64,000 nt of DNA from Metridium senile (taxonomy: Eukaryota > Cnidaria > Anthozoa > Actiniaria > Metridiidae): contig OX459097.1 in assembly GCA_949775045.1 (NCBI GenBank), positions 2,143,598 to 2,207,597 on the forward strand, given 5' to 3'. Below the pieces are notes generated by a model that was not told the origin of the DNA, did no database searches, and saw nothing but the letters and a program-made list of their open reading frames with translations. Position 1 is the stretch's first letter, and every line of letters starts with the position of its first letter. Below, one piece after another: positions 40,254 to 49,874 of the stretch. Both the position numbers and the translations under genes were made by a program.

Positions 40254-40825
40254 AGACACTTACCAGCATGCTTTGTCTTGTTTGTTTTGACAAATTTACC
40301 ATATAACAAAAAGAAACTTAAACAAAACGCTAAACAATTTAGTAGGAGTGCAAGAAATACTCACTCACCTCATAAGAGATATCAAAATGTCTGAATGTAC
40401 AATTTTCATAGTCCACGAAATTAAGTCTTTTGAGTGGTGCATGCTGGTCAGTGACTATTGGTCTTTCAGAAAGTATCCAATATTTACTGACCTCCAATAA
40501 TAACTAACAGTTATTGCAAATCAATGAAATTATATTTTGAAATGTTTTTGAATTGATTACAACTTGTCCTTTTACAATAATATATTTCTGCTTTTATATA
40601 ATAAAAAGGTACGCACAGATAAAGATAACTGTTAAAGCCTTGTTGATTTCAACCCCTAAAAGGTACGGCTGTGCAATGTTTTGCCAGCCGAGCACACTTT
40701 TAGCAACAAAGCAGAGTAAAAATGACCCTTACAGGTACGGAATCATGTTACGTAACTAATTATTGAGCCAGGACCCTAAAAGGTACGTACCTGAAATATT
40801 TTTGAGCCTTTCTACTACTTTCTTC
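40254..40825. other. Non-coding stretch
   Basis: No gene is supported. Three AGGTACG words occur within 200 bases (about 40609-40785), perhaps a decayed short repeat. Confidence 0.4.
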
Positions 40826-41730
40826 TTAACTGAATCCTTGCCATCTGGAGCTCATTCAATACCATCCACCAGTGCTGGCAGCTCGATGGCGCCGTCTTCC
40901 AACTCTTCTTCTATACAGCAAGAACATCGTAGATTGTTCGGCTTTCAGTCAAGGTATGTTCGATCCATACAGACGTGGAGGACAGAGAAAACAGGCAGCA
41001 TTCAAGCATGCAAAAAAAGAGACAAACGTTTACCCGTAATTTCGTCTGTTTAAGCAAAACATAAAGACACGTGCCCGCCATCCCCTTCACAAAACACACT
41101 TCTGAAAAAGGCAGGTCTCGGCTAAAAAAAGGTGACATTGGACTTAGAAGATGGTCCAATAGAGATAGATAAAACACTCAAAGAAATATTTCCCAAGCTA
41201 AGCCAGTCAGGGGGATATATGTTGATGAGAATTGCTGAACGTGGAACAAGGGTACTCCGAATAATCAATTAATGGTCCTTATAGCTCAGAACAACTCAAG
41301 GACGCAGCAGGCCAAGCCAAAATATACATTAGACCTCTACAAAGTGACCTCAGTATGAATCCTGCTCAAAACTCCAATGACTCGGTAAGAAACACTTGAA
41401 TTATTATTCAGATGCAGAATTATAATGCACCTATCAGTATCAACGTTTTGCCCTAGGGGGTGGGTAAGCAAGCAACGGAGTTTTGACTATGAAAAGCTTT
41501 ACTTGAGTAGGGATTTTGACTTAAAGGTGACTAGCTACACTGGCTACTATTGGAATTGATAGGTGCATTAATAAATGCCCCTCTTGATTCAAATCATTTC
41601 ATTTTTTGTTATAAAAGTTAAATTAATTTTCCTTTTTTATCAATTTGTGGTAGGTTCAAGATCTCCTTGAAAAATGTGTGAGAAATTATTTTTCCTGGCA
41701 GAGCTCTAAGACCATGTTGAGAAGTGTAGG
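40826..41730 (+). pseudogene. Decayed HECT-associated repetitive gene fragment
   Basis: Pieces of one protein appear in more than one frame: IQQEHRRLFGFQ near 40913, then KLSQSGGYMLMRIAERG near 41200, then LKDAAGQAKIYIRPLQSD near 41300 running to a donor TCG|GTAAGA at about 41384. A possible next exon at about 41655-41730 reads VQDLLEKCVRNYFSWQ. The order and wording match a large cnidarian gene family with a C-terminal HECT ubiquitin-ligase domain as I know it. The HECT domain is absent here, and frameshifts and stops break the reading frame. Family identity is from memory of motif wording and not from a search. Confidence 0.45.
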
Positions 41731-42178
41731 TATGTACACTACTTTATTTAAAAATTTATTACAATTTCAAATAATTACATACATAACTACATACTACAGA
41801 TAATTACATAATACTCTTTCGGTCTTTCGTTCACTACATACTTAATACAATTGACATTTCAGAAAACAGAAAGAAATACTGACAACTTACATTACATTTT
41901 TAGAATACAATATCACTATATGGCTTAAATGGAGGATTGAGTTAGTTTAATATACAATAATGTGCGCGTTATCTTTTCCCATTCTTAGTGTGCTGTTGTC
42001 TCTATCTGTTTTTCTCTTTCCTTATATACAATGAATATTTATGTATGTACACTACTTATATTTGTTCCTTTTGTTTATATTATTATGTTTCATATGGATG
42101 TCTAGGTTATAGGTGTGGTGTGGTTACACCTGTTAGACGATCCACAACTCTGTTGGAAGTGTACTAAATAAATAGATA

Positions 42179-42180
<2 letters not shown>
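41731..42180. other. Non-coding stretch
   Basis: AT-rich with no supported gene. A possible donor GTATGTAC follows the exon-like piece at 41655-41730. Confidence 0.4.

Positions 42181-42241
<61 letters not shown>
42181..42241. repeat. (AATC)n microsatellite
   Basis: About 15 uninterrupted tetranucleotides. Confidence 0.95.
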
Positions 42242-42243
<2 letters not shown>

Positions 42244-42244
<1 letters not shown>

Positions 42245-42345
42245 CTTGAAAAACGAATGTCAACTTGAAAAAAATGTCAACTTGAAAAAAATATCAACTT
42301 GAAAAACGAATGTCGAACTTGAAAAACGAATGTCGAACTTGAATT
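42244..42345. repeat. Short tandem repeat, about 20-bp period
   Basis: Repeats of ACTTGAAAAACGAATGTC and close variants, five or six copies. Confidence 0.75.
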
Positions 42346-42420
42346 TTGACAAGAAAAACGCGCAATAACATTCGCCATATAACTGACATTCAACTTGTTT
42401 GCTTTGTGTTGTAAAAAACA

Positions 42421-42664
42421 AAGTTTTTCATTGTCTGTCCTGTTATTGATCATAGACATCCTCGGGAACCCAGGGGTTATATCTGTCACTCGAGCGAGGA
42501 ACGAGTGACAGATATAACCCCTGGGTTCCCGAGGATGTGACCATAGATAGTGTCAAAAAATGTTCAAAACTTTGCAGTGAAACCACTCGCTACGCTCGTG
42601 GTTCCACTTGAGTTTTGAACGTTGACGCCATCTATGATCAATAACAGGACAGACAATAAAAAAC
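42421..42664. repeat. Nested foldback element with a near-perfect inner palindrome
   Basis: Outer arms ATTGTCTGTCCTGTTATTGA and TCAATAACAGGACAGACAAT enclose two inner hairpins. The first (about 42459-42537) has arms CCTCGGGAACCCAGGGG and CCCCTGGGTTCCCGAGG, with pairing continuing inward through TATATCTGTCACTCG. The second (about 42555-42618) pairs TGTTCAAAACT with AGTTTTGAACG around GGAACCACG-type bases. Non-coding. Confidence 0.8.
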
Positions 42665-42788
42665 TATGTGCGATTTGTTAAATATTCTCGATACACTTTG
42701 ATTTGTTTGCCCTGTGTAGGGTTTTTTCAGCTTTGCACGATATCGTTTTCATTTTTTTTCTTTTGCAGGATATTGTTTTTTCAAGATG

Positions 42789-42926
42789 AACACAGGAGCA
42801 GCTTGAGCAAACAAGCATAAAAGCTTACTCAAAAGTACTCGTTCCTTTGCTCAAGCTGCTCCTGTGCTCAGAGTAGCTCATATTTGCTCATTTATACTGC
42901 TCATAATGCTCATTTTGCTCATTTAG
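42789..42926. promoter_or_regulatory. GCTCA/TGAGC repeat cluster upstream of the C2HC gene
   Basis: A hairpin (CAGGAGCAGCTTGAGCAAA with TTGCTCAAGCTGCTCCTG) is followed by six spaced GCTCA words, four of them in TGCTCAT. The cluster ends 24 bp before the ATG at 42950. It could be a transcription-factor site cluster or an iteron-like replication region; either reading is inference. Confidence 0.45.
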
Positions 42927-42949
42927 CAATTAACTTGTGGTGAGTATAC

Positions 42950-43591
42950 ATGTTTAGCTCGAAACAGTGCCCATATTGTTGTAAAGTGTTTTCAAGATCA
43001 TTTAATTTGAGGCGTCATTTAGAAAACAACTCGTGTAAAATGACTGATAACATGGATAGTTATGCCGTTGAGAGTAGTACTGAGGACGATTGTAGTAATG
43101 TTGGAAGTTCTCAAGATATATCAGCTGATGACGATAATAGCGAATCTGATTCCAGTAGTGAAAGTGAGCCAGACACCGAATCCGAATACGATGATTCTGA
43201 ACATCCATGGTACTGGCAATCTCTAATAGATGAAGCTATTGCTGAACACGAGGAAGAAAGAAGAGAAATAGTCGAAAAGCTTCAATCTGATGGTGCAACG
43301 GAAGAAAATGCCAAACAAATTGCTTATAATAGAATGCTTCCGATTGTAAGAAAAGAACTAAGAAATATCTTGACGGAAAAGTTGGAGTGGTTGCACGCAA
43401 TGAAAAGAGACTTCTTTTTTCAAAAGATCATGAAAACCAGAAATGAACTGTTGGACACTGGAGACTATGAGTGGCTTGAAGCAACAAAACTTGCTATTCA
43501 CCAAAGAAAATTTTTATTGAATGATTTAATTATTCCACAATATTTAGAAGATAATAGCAAGGAGAGCAACGAAACGGATTCAATGGAGTAA
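42950..43591 (+). CDS. C2HC zinc-finger protein, intronless, 213 residues
   Basis: Residues 7-29 form a finger CPYC...FNLRRH...C with C7, C10, H23 and C29. Residues 30-85 are acidic and Ser-rich (SESDSSSESEPDTESEYDD). Residues 86-213 are helical and charged (EEERREIVEKLQSDGATEEN; LEWLHAMKRDFFFQKIMKTR). I have an impression of similar single-exon C2H2 ORFs as repeats in marine invertebrate genomes, but no function is known to me. The start is the first ATG after the GCTCA cluster. It is convergent with two - strand ORFs and separated from them by a stem-loop. It may belong to a mobile or viral element rather than the host. Confidence 0.6.
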   Translation: MFSSKQCPYCCKVFSRSFNLRRHLENNSCKMTDNMDSYAVESSTEDDCSNVGSSQDISADDDNSESDSSSESEPDTESEYDDSEHPWYWQSLIDEAIAEHEEERREIVEKLQSDGATEENAKQIAYNRMLPIVRKELRNILTEKLEWLHAMKRDFFFQKIMKTRNELLDTGDYEWLEATKLAIHQRKFLLNDLIIPQYLEDNSKESNETDSME

Positions 43592-43731
43592 TTGTTAAAA
43601 AAGCACACACATATTTACGCTATACGTTAATAATATGTGACGATATAGAAATCGAAATGTTGACAATTCTTAGCTTCAAACAATCATACACAATAATAGT
43701 TTACCATTATTAATCATTGCCGTTCGAATAT

Positions 43732-43780
43732 GTTTATTACTGACACTATTATTGACGGTTAACACGTGTCAGTAATAAAC
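43732..43780. terminator. Perfect 15-bp stem-loop between convergent genes
   Basis: GTTTATTACTGACAC and GTGTCAGTAATAAAC, separated by 19 nt. It lies 140 bp after the stop of the C2HC gene. Termination or a replication hairpin are both possible; labelled terminator only for its position. Confidence 0.35.
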
Positions 43781-44263
43781 GCTACGATAACTTATAACAA
43801 CAACAGTTAAGCGTTAAGATTAAGATTGACAATTTTATTTAAAAATGAATAAAAAATACGACAAGCCAAAAAATGGGACTGTGTTTAAAATTCATTCTTT
43901 TGACACTGAAAAACAAACAAAAGAGGGCTAGGATTAAAAAATGGAAAATGTATTTAAAGATGCATCTCAGCTGATCTATTTTATTTTATTGTTATTATTT
44001 AATTAATTTGTCTACAAATTATTCTAGTCTTTCATTTATTCATTCATTCATTTAGTTGCATATTTATCTGATATTTCATTTATTCATTCATCCATCCATC
44101 CATCCATCCATTTATTCATCTATTCATTTACAACCTTCAATTAAAACGCACTCGAGTAAGGAAAGCTATAAATAGCTCATACTGGTACCCTTTTATTTAC
44201 GACACTTAAGTCAAACATATATATAAATGATGTTATGAACCAAAAGGAGAGAACACTCCTATA
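43781..44263. other. Non-coding stretch with TTCATTCA and CATC repeats
   Basis: No gene is supported. Simple repeats TTCATTCATTCA (about 44031-44053) and CATCCATCCATC (about 44090-44112). Confidence 0.5.
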
Positions 44264-44542
44264 TTACTGATCCATCCCATAGTAGCAACTGCATTCAAAG
44301 AAATTGTCCTTGCAATAACAGCATTCTGCTTTCAAATTTTGTGCTAGACGTAAATGACATTCGGTATTCTGACAATAGTATCCAACACGTGGTGATTTTG
44401 CTCCTTTTTCAGGTTTTGTCCTGACCAGGTAAACGGTTAATTCTCTTTCTGCATCATAAATGACCTCTTCGTTATCATTGATAATGATATAATGTTTCTT
44501 ACAGTTTGGATTCATGATAAATTTCCCTTCTGTGTCATTCAT
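44264..44542 (-). CDS. Small Cys-rich protein, 92 residues, unassigned
   Basis: Starts at ATG 44542. The C-terminal half has seven cysteines and a His in the pattern YCQNTECH...CCYCKDNFFECSCYYG, suggesting metal binding. No family recognised. Same strand as the PC4-like ORF, 131 bp downstream of it. Confidence 0.45.
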   Translation of the reverse strand: MNDTEGKFIMNPNCKKHYIIINDNEEVIYDAERELTVYLVRTKPEKGAKSPRVGYYCQNTECHLRLAQNLKAECCYCKDNFFECSCYYGMDQ

Positions 44543-44673
44543 TCTTTCTTGATCAAAGTGAGTTTCTTTTTCTTTGTACTTATGGGCAGCTATGACTGAG
44601 CACTTTCGGTTGAGTTGTCGAATGAGTAGCTCCTTCGAGCAGTTTTAAATATATGATTAAGTATGGTAACTAT

Positions 44674-45123
44674 CTACCACCCTTGAGGATACTTGATTTC
44701 CTGTAAAATGTTAAAAAGCTCTGCAACAGCTTTAGTACTTTCTTCGTCCAAAGTCTGGATGCTAGGAAGATCAACTTTTGACAGGTCGGCAGTGTTGCAT
44801 TCTACATCATTACATATATTGGTAACATCAACCAGTGGGGTTGCATCAGGAAATGAACTTTGAATGATATCCATTTTTTCTTTAGCATTACTAGGCTCCG
44901 AATGCAGCACTGGTAATTGAAGTGTATTTCTGCTGGTGCTCGATTTCAGTAGTTGTTTGTCGATGGCCTGAGCTGATCTCTTAAGTTCTTTCCATTCATC
45001 AACAGTCAGAGATTTAGTAACAGATGACTTGCTTGTGGCCCGATTTTCATTCTGATTTCGTATGAGAATTTTTGTTTTCCCTCTAACGATTTTAACTTCC
45101 ACTTGAATTTGATTTTCGGACAT
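44674..45123 (-). CDS. PC4-like ssDNA-binding protein, 149 residues
   Basis: The open frame extends to 45183 only through TTG; the first ATG is at 45123 (MSENQIQVEV). Residues 5-60 (VEVKIVRGKTKILIRNQNE, then SLTVDEWKELKRSAQAIDKQ) match the PC4/p15 pattern of two strands with Gly-Lys and Ile-Arg, then a Ser-Leu-x-x-x-x-Trp-x-x-Leu helix. PC4 domains bind single-stranded DNA and act as transcription cofactors; PC4-like genes are also carried by some large viruses and mobile elements. The C-terminal half is acidic and unassigned. Intronless. Confidence 0.55.
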   Translation of the reverse strand: MSENQIQVEVKIVRGKTKILIRNQNENRATSKSSVTKSLTVDEWKELKRSAQAIDKQLLKSSTSRNTLQLPVLHSEPSNAKEKMDIIQSSFPDATPLVDVTNICNDVECNTADLSKVDLPSIQTLDEESTKAVAELFNILQEIKYPQGW

Positions 45124-45831
45124 ATTCAAGGTTAAATGTTTTCCGCGAATAAACTGGTTGGAGCGCACGCTTTGCGACTTCAAGACGAACTAAAACGACA
45201 CTAGCCTAGTTACTTTGTTTTTAAATAAGATCCTCTTTTTCTATCTATACAGTGAAAATAATTTTAAAAATGTTCTGATATATCTAATGGAGTTGAAATG
45301 GAAGTACTACAAACTAACTCACTTTTTATAATCTAAATTGAATAGAAAGAATTTTAAAATTGTTTTTCTATTTACTTTCAGAAACAATAAGCTAACAAGA
45401 ACACACGTTCCAAACCATTATTCTAGAATTAACAATACATATTTCCTGGTCACCCGTTGCAATTGTGATTACCATACTGACAACCGCACGCGTGTCAAGA
45501 CAATGTTTACAGTTATGATCGGAATTTTTTAAACAACCATAACTCCGTTCTTTCCCATATTTCAAAAGGATACTATAAAATACTGATTATTAATAAGTTG
45601 CTATAAAATACTGAATATCAATGAGTTGCCATAGAGGGGGTGCTTACTACTTATGTGTGTTTTGTTTATTTTTTGATTTGTTAGGGAGTATTCATTTTTG
45701 AGGCTACTGTCCTCCATATATGGAGGCGTAGCCTTATTGCTGTCGTGCATGTAAGATAGCAAGCAAGACCATAACACCACAGGAAACCCGAAAATACCAA
45801 TTTCGTCACGTGATCGACACATGGTGTGACT
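45124..45831. other. Non-coding stretch
   Basis: No gene is supported. ATACTAT/ATACTGA words are duplicated near 45570-45620. Confidence 0.4.
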
Positions 45832-46038
45832 GTAATTTCGAGAATTCGAAAGAGTGGCCAGCTTTGAACGATCGAAGCGTTTATATTTTGGCTGCTACTT
45901 CATATCTGTCTGAAGAAAAATAATTTTTAATGTGTATTTGTACTATTCATGAAGTTTTTTTAGGTTTAATGAGACGTTTAAAACCGTGAGAAGGATGATT
46001 TGTTTTGACAACAAAAGCATGGCATTAGCCCGACATTA
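45832..46038. repeat. Piece 1 of a displaced copy of the 3.72-kb unit
   Basis: Matches unit 1 from about 6665 (GTAATTTCGAGAATTCG) to GCCCGACATTA near 6870. It continues at 48801-49155 (piece 2) and 54045-54256 (piece 3). The pieces together make a 0.77-kb stretch of the unit, opened by two insertions. Confidence 0.85.
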
Positions 46039-46156
46039 TTACATAATTACATCGGTTTTCATTGTTACTTTTAGGGCTTTATATCGCGTATTACCCTGTT
46101 CATTATCAATTCAAGGGCTTTATACAGATATTGCCCCCATTTGAGGGCAATATCTA

Positions 46157-46266
46157 TATATTGCCCGTGAATACTAATGTATATTGCCCTTGAATACTAA
46201 TGTATATTGCCCTTGAATACTAATGTATATTGCCCTTGAATACTAATGTATATTGCCCTTGAATAC
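46157..46266. repeat. 23-bp tandem repeat
   Basis: Four full copies and one partial of TATATTGCCCTTGAATACTAATG. Confidence 0.9.
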
Positions 46267-47109
46267 CAATGACCTAATCCCTACTTTATATGTAACGTTA
46301 AACTTAGAAATTTTCTAGTTGCGAATACCCTGGTTCCAGAGGGGCTTTCGTTTATAGGGAATTAATACTAGTCGCTTCGCGACGAGTTATTGAGTCGCGA
46401 AGCGGCGATGATCGAGTCGCGGAGCGATGAACCCCTCTGGCCACTCGAATCAAATTTTTCCGGCTTTCCGGAAAAAGTTTATCCGCTTCCTGATTGGCTA
46501 GTCATTTGATCGCCATAGGAACCACCAAAGGTCATTTTTGATTGGCCCTAAATGCAGATTATGACGCATCTTGTGCTAAACCGGTTTCTACAATTACAAT
46601 TGGTATATTTCACAACGCTAAACAGTTCGAGCTAGCATCAAAATACACAGAAATACGGGAACTAAATTATGTGCAGGAGGAAGCAATTTACCATTTTATT
46701 ACATGTAAGAGAAGAGATGTATTCTACGGAAGCGCTGAGGGGACTTCAGACTTCAGACTTCAGACTTCAGACTTCAGACTTCAGACTTCAGACTTCAGAC
46801 TTCAGACTTCAGACTTCAGACTTCAGACTTCAGACTTCAGACTTCAGACTTCAGACTTCAGACTTCAGACTTCAGACTTCAGACTTCAGACTTCAGACTT
46901 CAGACTTCAGACTTCAGACTTCAGACTTCAGACTTCAGACTTCAGACTTCAGACTTCAGACTTCAGACTTCAGACTTTCGATTTTGGGCCTGAGAGATCG
47001 CGGGCGCAGCATTCAAGATGGCGGAGGCGAATTAACGAGTACATGTTTGCAGAATTCTTTTTTTCTCACAGTTCGTTTCGTGCGTGATATTATTTGCATT
47101 AGACTTATG

Positions 47110-47313
47110 TACGGTGGCCCACAAGGGCAGAACACAACTCAATATTTGGCTGAGAACACAACAATCTTTCGCAGAACACAACAATCGTCTGCGAAAGATT
47201 GTTGTGTTCTGTGAAAGATTGTTGTGTTCTGTGAAAGATTGTTGTGTTCTGTGAAAGATTGTTGTGTTTTCAACCAAACATTTAGTTGTGTTTTGCCCTT
47301 GTGAGCCACCGTA
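47110..47313. mobile_element. 204-bp foldback MITE with CTTATG target duplication
   Basis: Ends TACGGTGGCCCACAAGGGCA and TGCCCTTGTGAGCCACCGTA are inverted. CTTATG flanks both sides (47104-47109, 47314-47319). The centre has four 20-bp repeats of GTGAAAGATTGTTGTGTTCT that also pair with the opposite arm. Confidence 0.8.
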
Positions 47314-47319
47314 CTTATG

Positions 47320-47885
47320 GCTTTCAGGATTCTTTCTATTATTTGTAGATTATCCATATATTATCGTTGTCAAACTGTGTTTTGCCAATATAAAGAAGAC
47401 CTCCAAATTAGCGAAGCGATACGAGGCTACTTTTCTCAAGGATATCAAAATGCCGAAATGACTTGCAATTTTGAAAGAGATTCTATTTACAAAAACAATC
47501 AAATAAGCTTGTTCATTTGCATTGAACTCCCAACGGTACAAAGATAATAAAAATATAATACAACACCATAACAGAGTAATACTGAATAATGAGAAATAAA
47601 ATAAAGATAAAAGACGAGAGAACTAGATTAGAGGCACTATCTCTATATAGGCCACTAGAAGTGTTTATAAAATGTAGTTTTAAGGTAGCATCACTATCAA
47701 GATAGCTTTTTCCTCGACAGTACTCGAACAAAAAATCTTAGTTATTTCTGACAAAAAGGAAGGCCAAAATAAGATCAAACTATAACCTCGAGTTTATCCA
47801 TCTATTCCTACTACACAAATCTGTGTATTCAAAAATAAATAAATGTCAAGTCATCTTGTATTTTGCGCTCTGACTGAAGATCCAA
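47320..47885. other. AT-rich stretch within the inverted-repeat block
   Basis: Small open frames here have no motif. No gene is supported. Confidence 0.4.
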
Positions 47886-48249
47886 GTCTGAAGTCTGAAG
47901 TCTGAAGTCTGAAGTCTGAAGTCTGAAGTCTGAAGTCTGAAGTCTGAAGTCTGAAGTCTGAAGTCTGAAGTCCCCTCAGCGCTTCCGTAGTATTCTCAGT
48001 TTTGCCAACTGGATAAAGAAAATCGTAGACATATGCAAATTTGGCACTATAAACCGGTTTGACAGGAAATGACGTGAAACAAACACCGTCCGTTGGAGAT
48101 GTCTCGAGTGGCCAGAGGTTTGTGGAACGATACTCTAACAAACAAACAAAATACATTGAAAATAGTCCTCGAAACTACTTTAAATCGTAAAAATTTCTCA
48201 AACCTCTGGCATCCCGGGTAAGTTGCGAACATTTAACGGATAAAAAATC

Positions 48250-48336
48250 TGATAGAGTGACCCTTTCGAGGATCGAACCTCGAACCCTTTGCTTACAAAT
48301 CCTGACCCTAACACTTTATGCTAACTGTCCGATCGA
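48250..48336 (-). ncRNA. tRNA-like (SINE-type) remnant
   Basis: Read on -, TAGCATAAAGTGTTAGGG resembles an A box and GGTTCGATCC a B box with a paired T-arm (CGAGG/CCTCG), spaced about 40 nt. No proper acceptor or anticodon stem is visible, so this is a degenerate tRNA-derived sequence at best. Confidence 0.3.
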
Positions 48337-48695
48337 TGTCAGTTAGTGAGAAGAAAACGTATTCATTTGTTCGTTACAGTTCATTAGTATTGTAGTGTAC
48401 AACAAAACTAAAAGCCCATTGTTTGGATTGTATTCTCATGGGAAACCAAAAAAATAATCAGCTTGATGATGCCCTTTGGGACATGAAGTTGTTTGAAAAC
48501 CTATTCAATCATGTAATAAGTCATGCACTAAAAATAAAAAAAAAACAATTCAAGAATCTTCTGAAGAATATATTTGTCGTCTTGAAAACGACTTGCATCG
48601 ATAAAAGTATATGGCGTAAAAACCCAAATGTTGCATACAAAATTTAAAAATACAAGGCCTTTTTGGAAAACCTCTGTAAATCATGTAATAAGTCA

Positions 48696-48795
48696 GATAA
48701 ATACCTCGAACGTCGGCAATAAGCCTATAAAGCCCTCGGGGCCTACGGCCCCTCGGGCTTTATACGGCTTATTGCCTCCGTTCTCGGTATTTATC
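48696..48795. repeat. GC-rich hairpin
   Basis: GATAAATACC...GGCAATAAGCC...AAAGCCCTCGGGGCC pairs with GGCCCCTCGGGCTTT...GGCTTATTGCC...GGTATTTATC. It lies at the right edge of the sequence that interrupts the displaced unit copy. Confidence 0.7.
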
Positions 48796-48800
48796 TCTTA

Positions 48801-49155
48801 CTTAGTCATGACATACCGATAGAAGTGCCCTTCGATTTTTGGCATTTTTAAGGTCAGATCAACATATGTCAGGTCAAGAATCTCACATTTTGCTGTATGT
48901 TTGTCACTCTTCAAAATACTAAATGAGTTTTATTCTAAGAAAGAGCTTTTGACAAATATTTTCGTATAGTAAAATTGGTGCGAATAGCCGCCGAAACAAC
49001 ATTCGCTACATTAAAACGTAATGAAAGGTGCACATAAATATTGTACAATATTACCGGGAATATTGCTCTGCTCTGCTCTACAATAAATAAGCTTCGACAA
49101 CTGGCAGTTTTATTATTGTTCTGAAAATTTGGACGCGACTGCACAAATACATTTT
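48801..49155. repeat. Piece 2 of the displaced unit copy
   Basis: Matches unit 1 from about 6868 (TAGTCATGACATACCG) to ATACATTTT near 7220, where the retrotransposon is inserted. Confidence 0.85.
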
Positions 49156-49265
49156 TTATACTCTTTTCACTTCTGAACGAGTATAAAGTATTTAATAGCT
49201 AAACTGCATTACATAATAACTACAGGACAACAATTTAGGTGGTGGGCATCTCATTTATTCATGTC
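49156..49265. repeat. Split direct repeat B2
   Basis: Direct match to 49666-49775 (B1), starting TTATACTCTTTTCACTTCTG. Element terminus. Confidence 0.85.
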
Positions 49266-49480
49266 TAATAGAAGAAAGCAATTACAGGAATAATTACATA
49301 CTGGATATTACAATTAAAGTTCATGTTTTAATTAACTGCGGCGAACAAGAGTACACTATTAAATCTGCATGTCTTCCCGATTAATAGGCACTTGTGCTCG
49401 GCAACAAGGCTGAATCCATATGTGATAAAGATTTCATTAATCCATACATTATGATTTGAATGAAATGGCCTTCAATTATA

Positions 49481-49665
49481 AAATTTACGTTTAACAGCAC
49501 AAGAGTACTTCAGAGAGATGCCTTCAAGTGATTATTGCTTCATATCACTGTCCTTATATACTCCCGCATACGGAATTACCCTGGGGAACTCTGAAAACCA
49601 TTAAGCCCGCCTCCACTACTATGCAACACCCAGTGGTATACATTCCGTAACGCTACTAAATACAT
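49481..49665. repeat. Split direct repeat A2
   Basis: Direct match to 53858-54044 (A1), ending CGCTACTAAATACAT. The 215 bp between B2 and A2 (49266-49480) have no recognised feature. Confidence 0.85.
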
Positions 49666-49775
49666 TTATACTCTTTTCACTTCTGAACGAGTATAAAGTA
49701 TTTAATAGCTAAACTGCATTACATAATAACTACAGGACAACAAATTAGGTGGTGGGCATCTCATTTATTCATGTC
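49666..49775. repeat. Split direct repeat B1
   Basis: Second copy of the B repeat, adjacent to A2; the joint corresponds to the circle junction of the element. Confidence 0.85.
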
Positions 49776-49874
49776 CACCCTTCGATAATAAAGAAAGACA
49801 GTATATATGCGTAGAACATACACCCATAAACCACGTACTATTCAATTAGTTCTAAACTTTATTGAATTAGAAAA

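Larger units (their letters stand above)
46725..47988. repeat. Inverted-repeat block with head-to-head heptamer arrays
   Basis: TACGGAAGCGCTGAGGGG at 46725 is mirrored at 47971-47988. Just inside each end lies an array of the same heptamer in opposite orientation: about 33 copies of GACTTCA at 46743-46976 and about 12 copies of TGAAGTC at 47886-47970. Long open frames across the left array (repeating L-Q-T-S-D-F-R) exist because a heptamer without stops is open in all three frames; they are not genes. A 204-bp foldback is nested inside. Confidence 0.8.

Noticed and set aside
42181..42241. CRISPR-like array
   Set aside because: It is a plain tetranucleotide microsatellite without spacers, in animal DNA. 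The 23-bp and 113-bp tandem repeats likewise have no unique spacers.
46542..47214. Two long open frames with 7-residue repeats (LQTSDFR)
   Set aside because: A stop-free heptanucleotide array is open in three frames with the same peptide; this is a property of the repeat and not coding evidence.
48250..48336. Complete tRNA gene
   Set aside because: B-box and a T-arm are visible, but acceptor and anticodon stems do not form; kept only as a low-confidence tRNA-like remnant.
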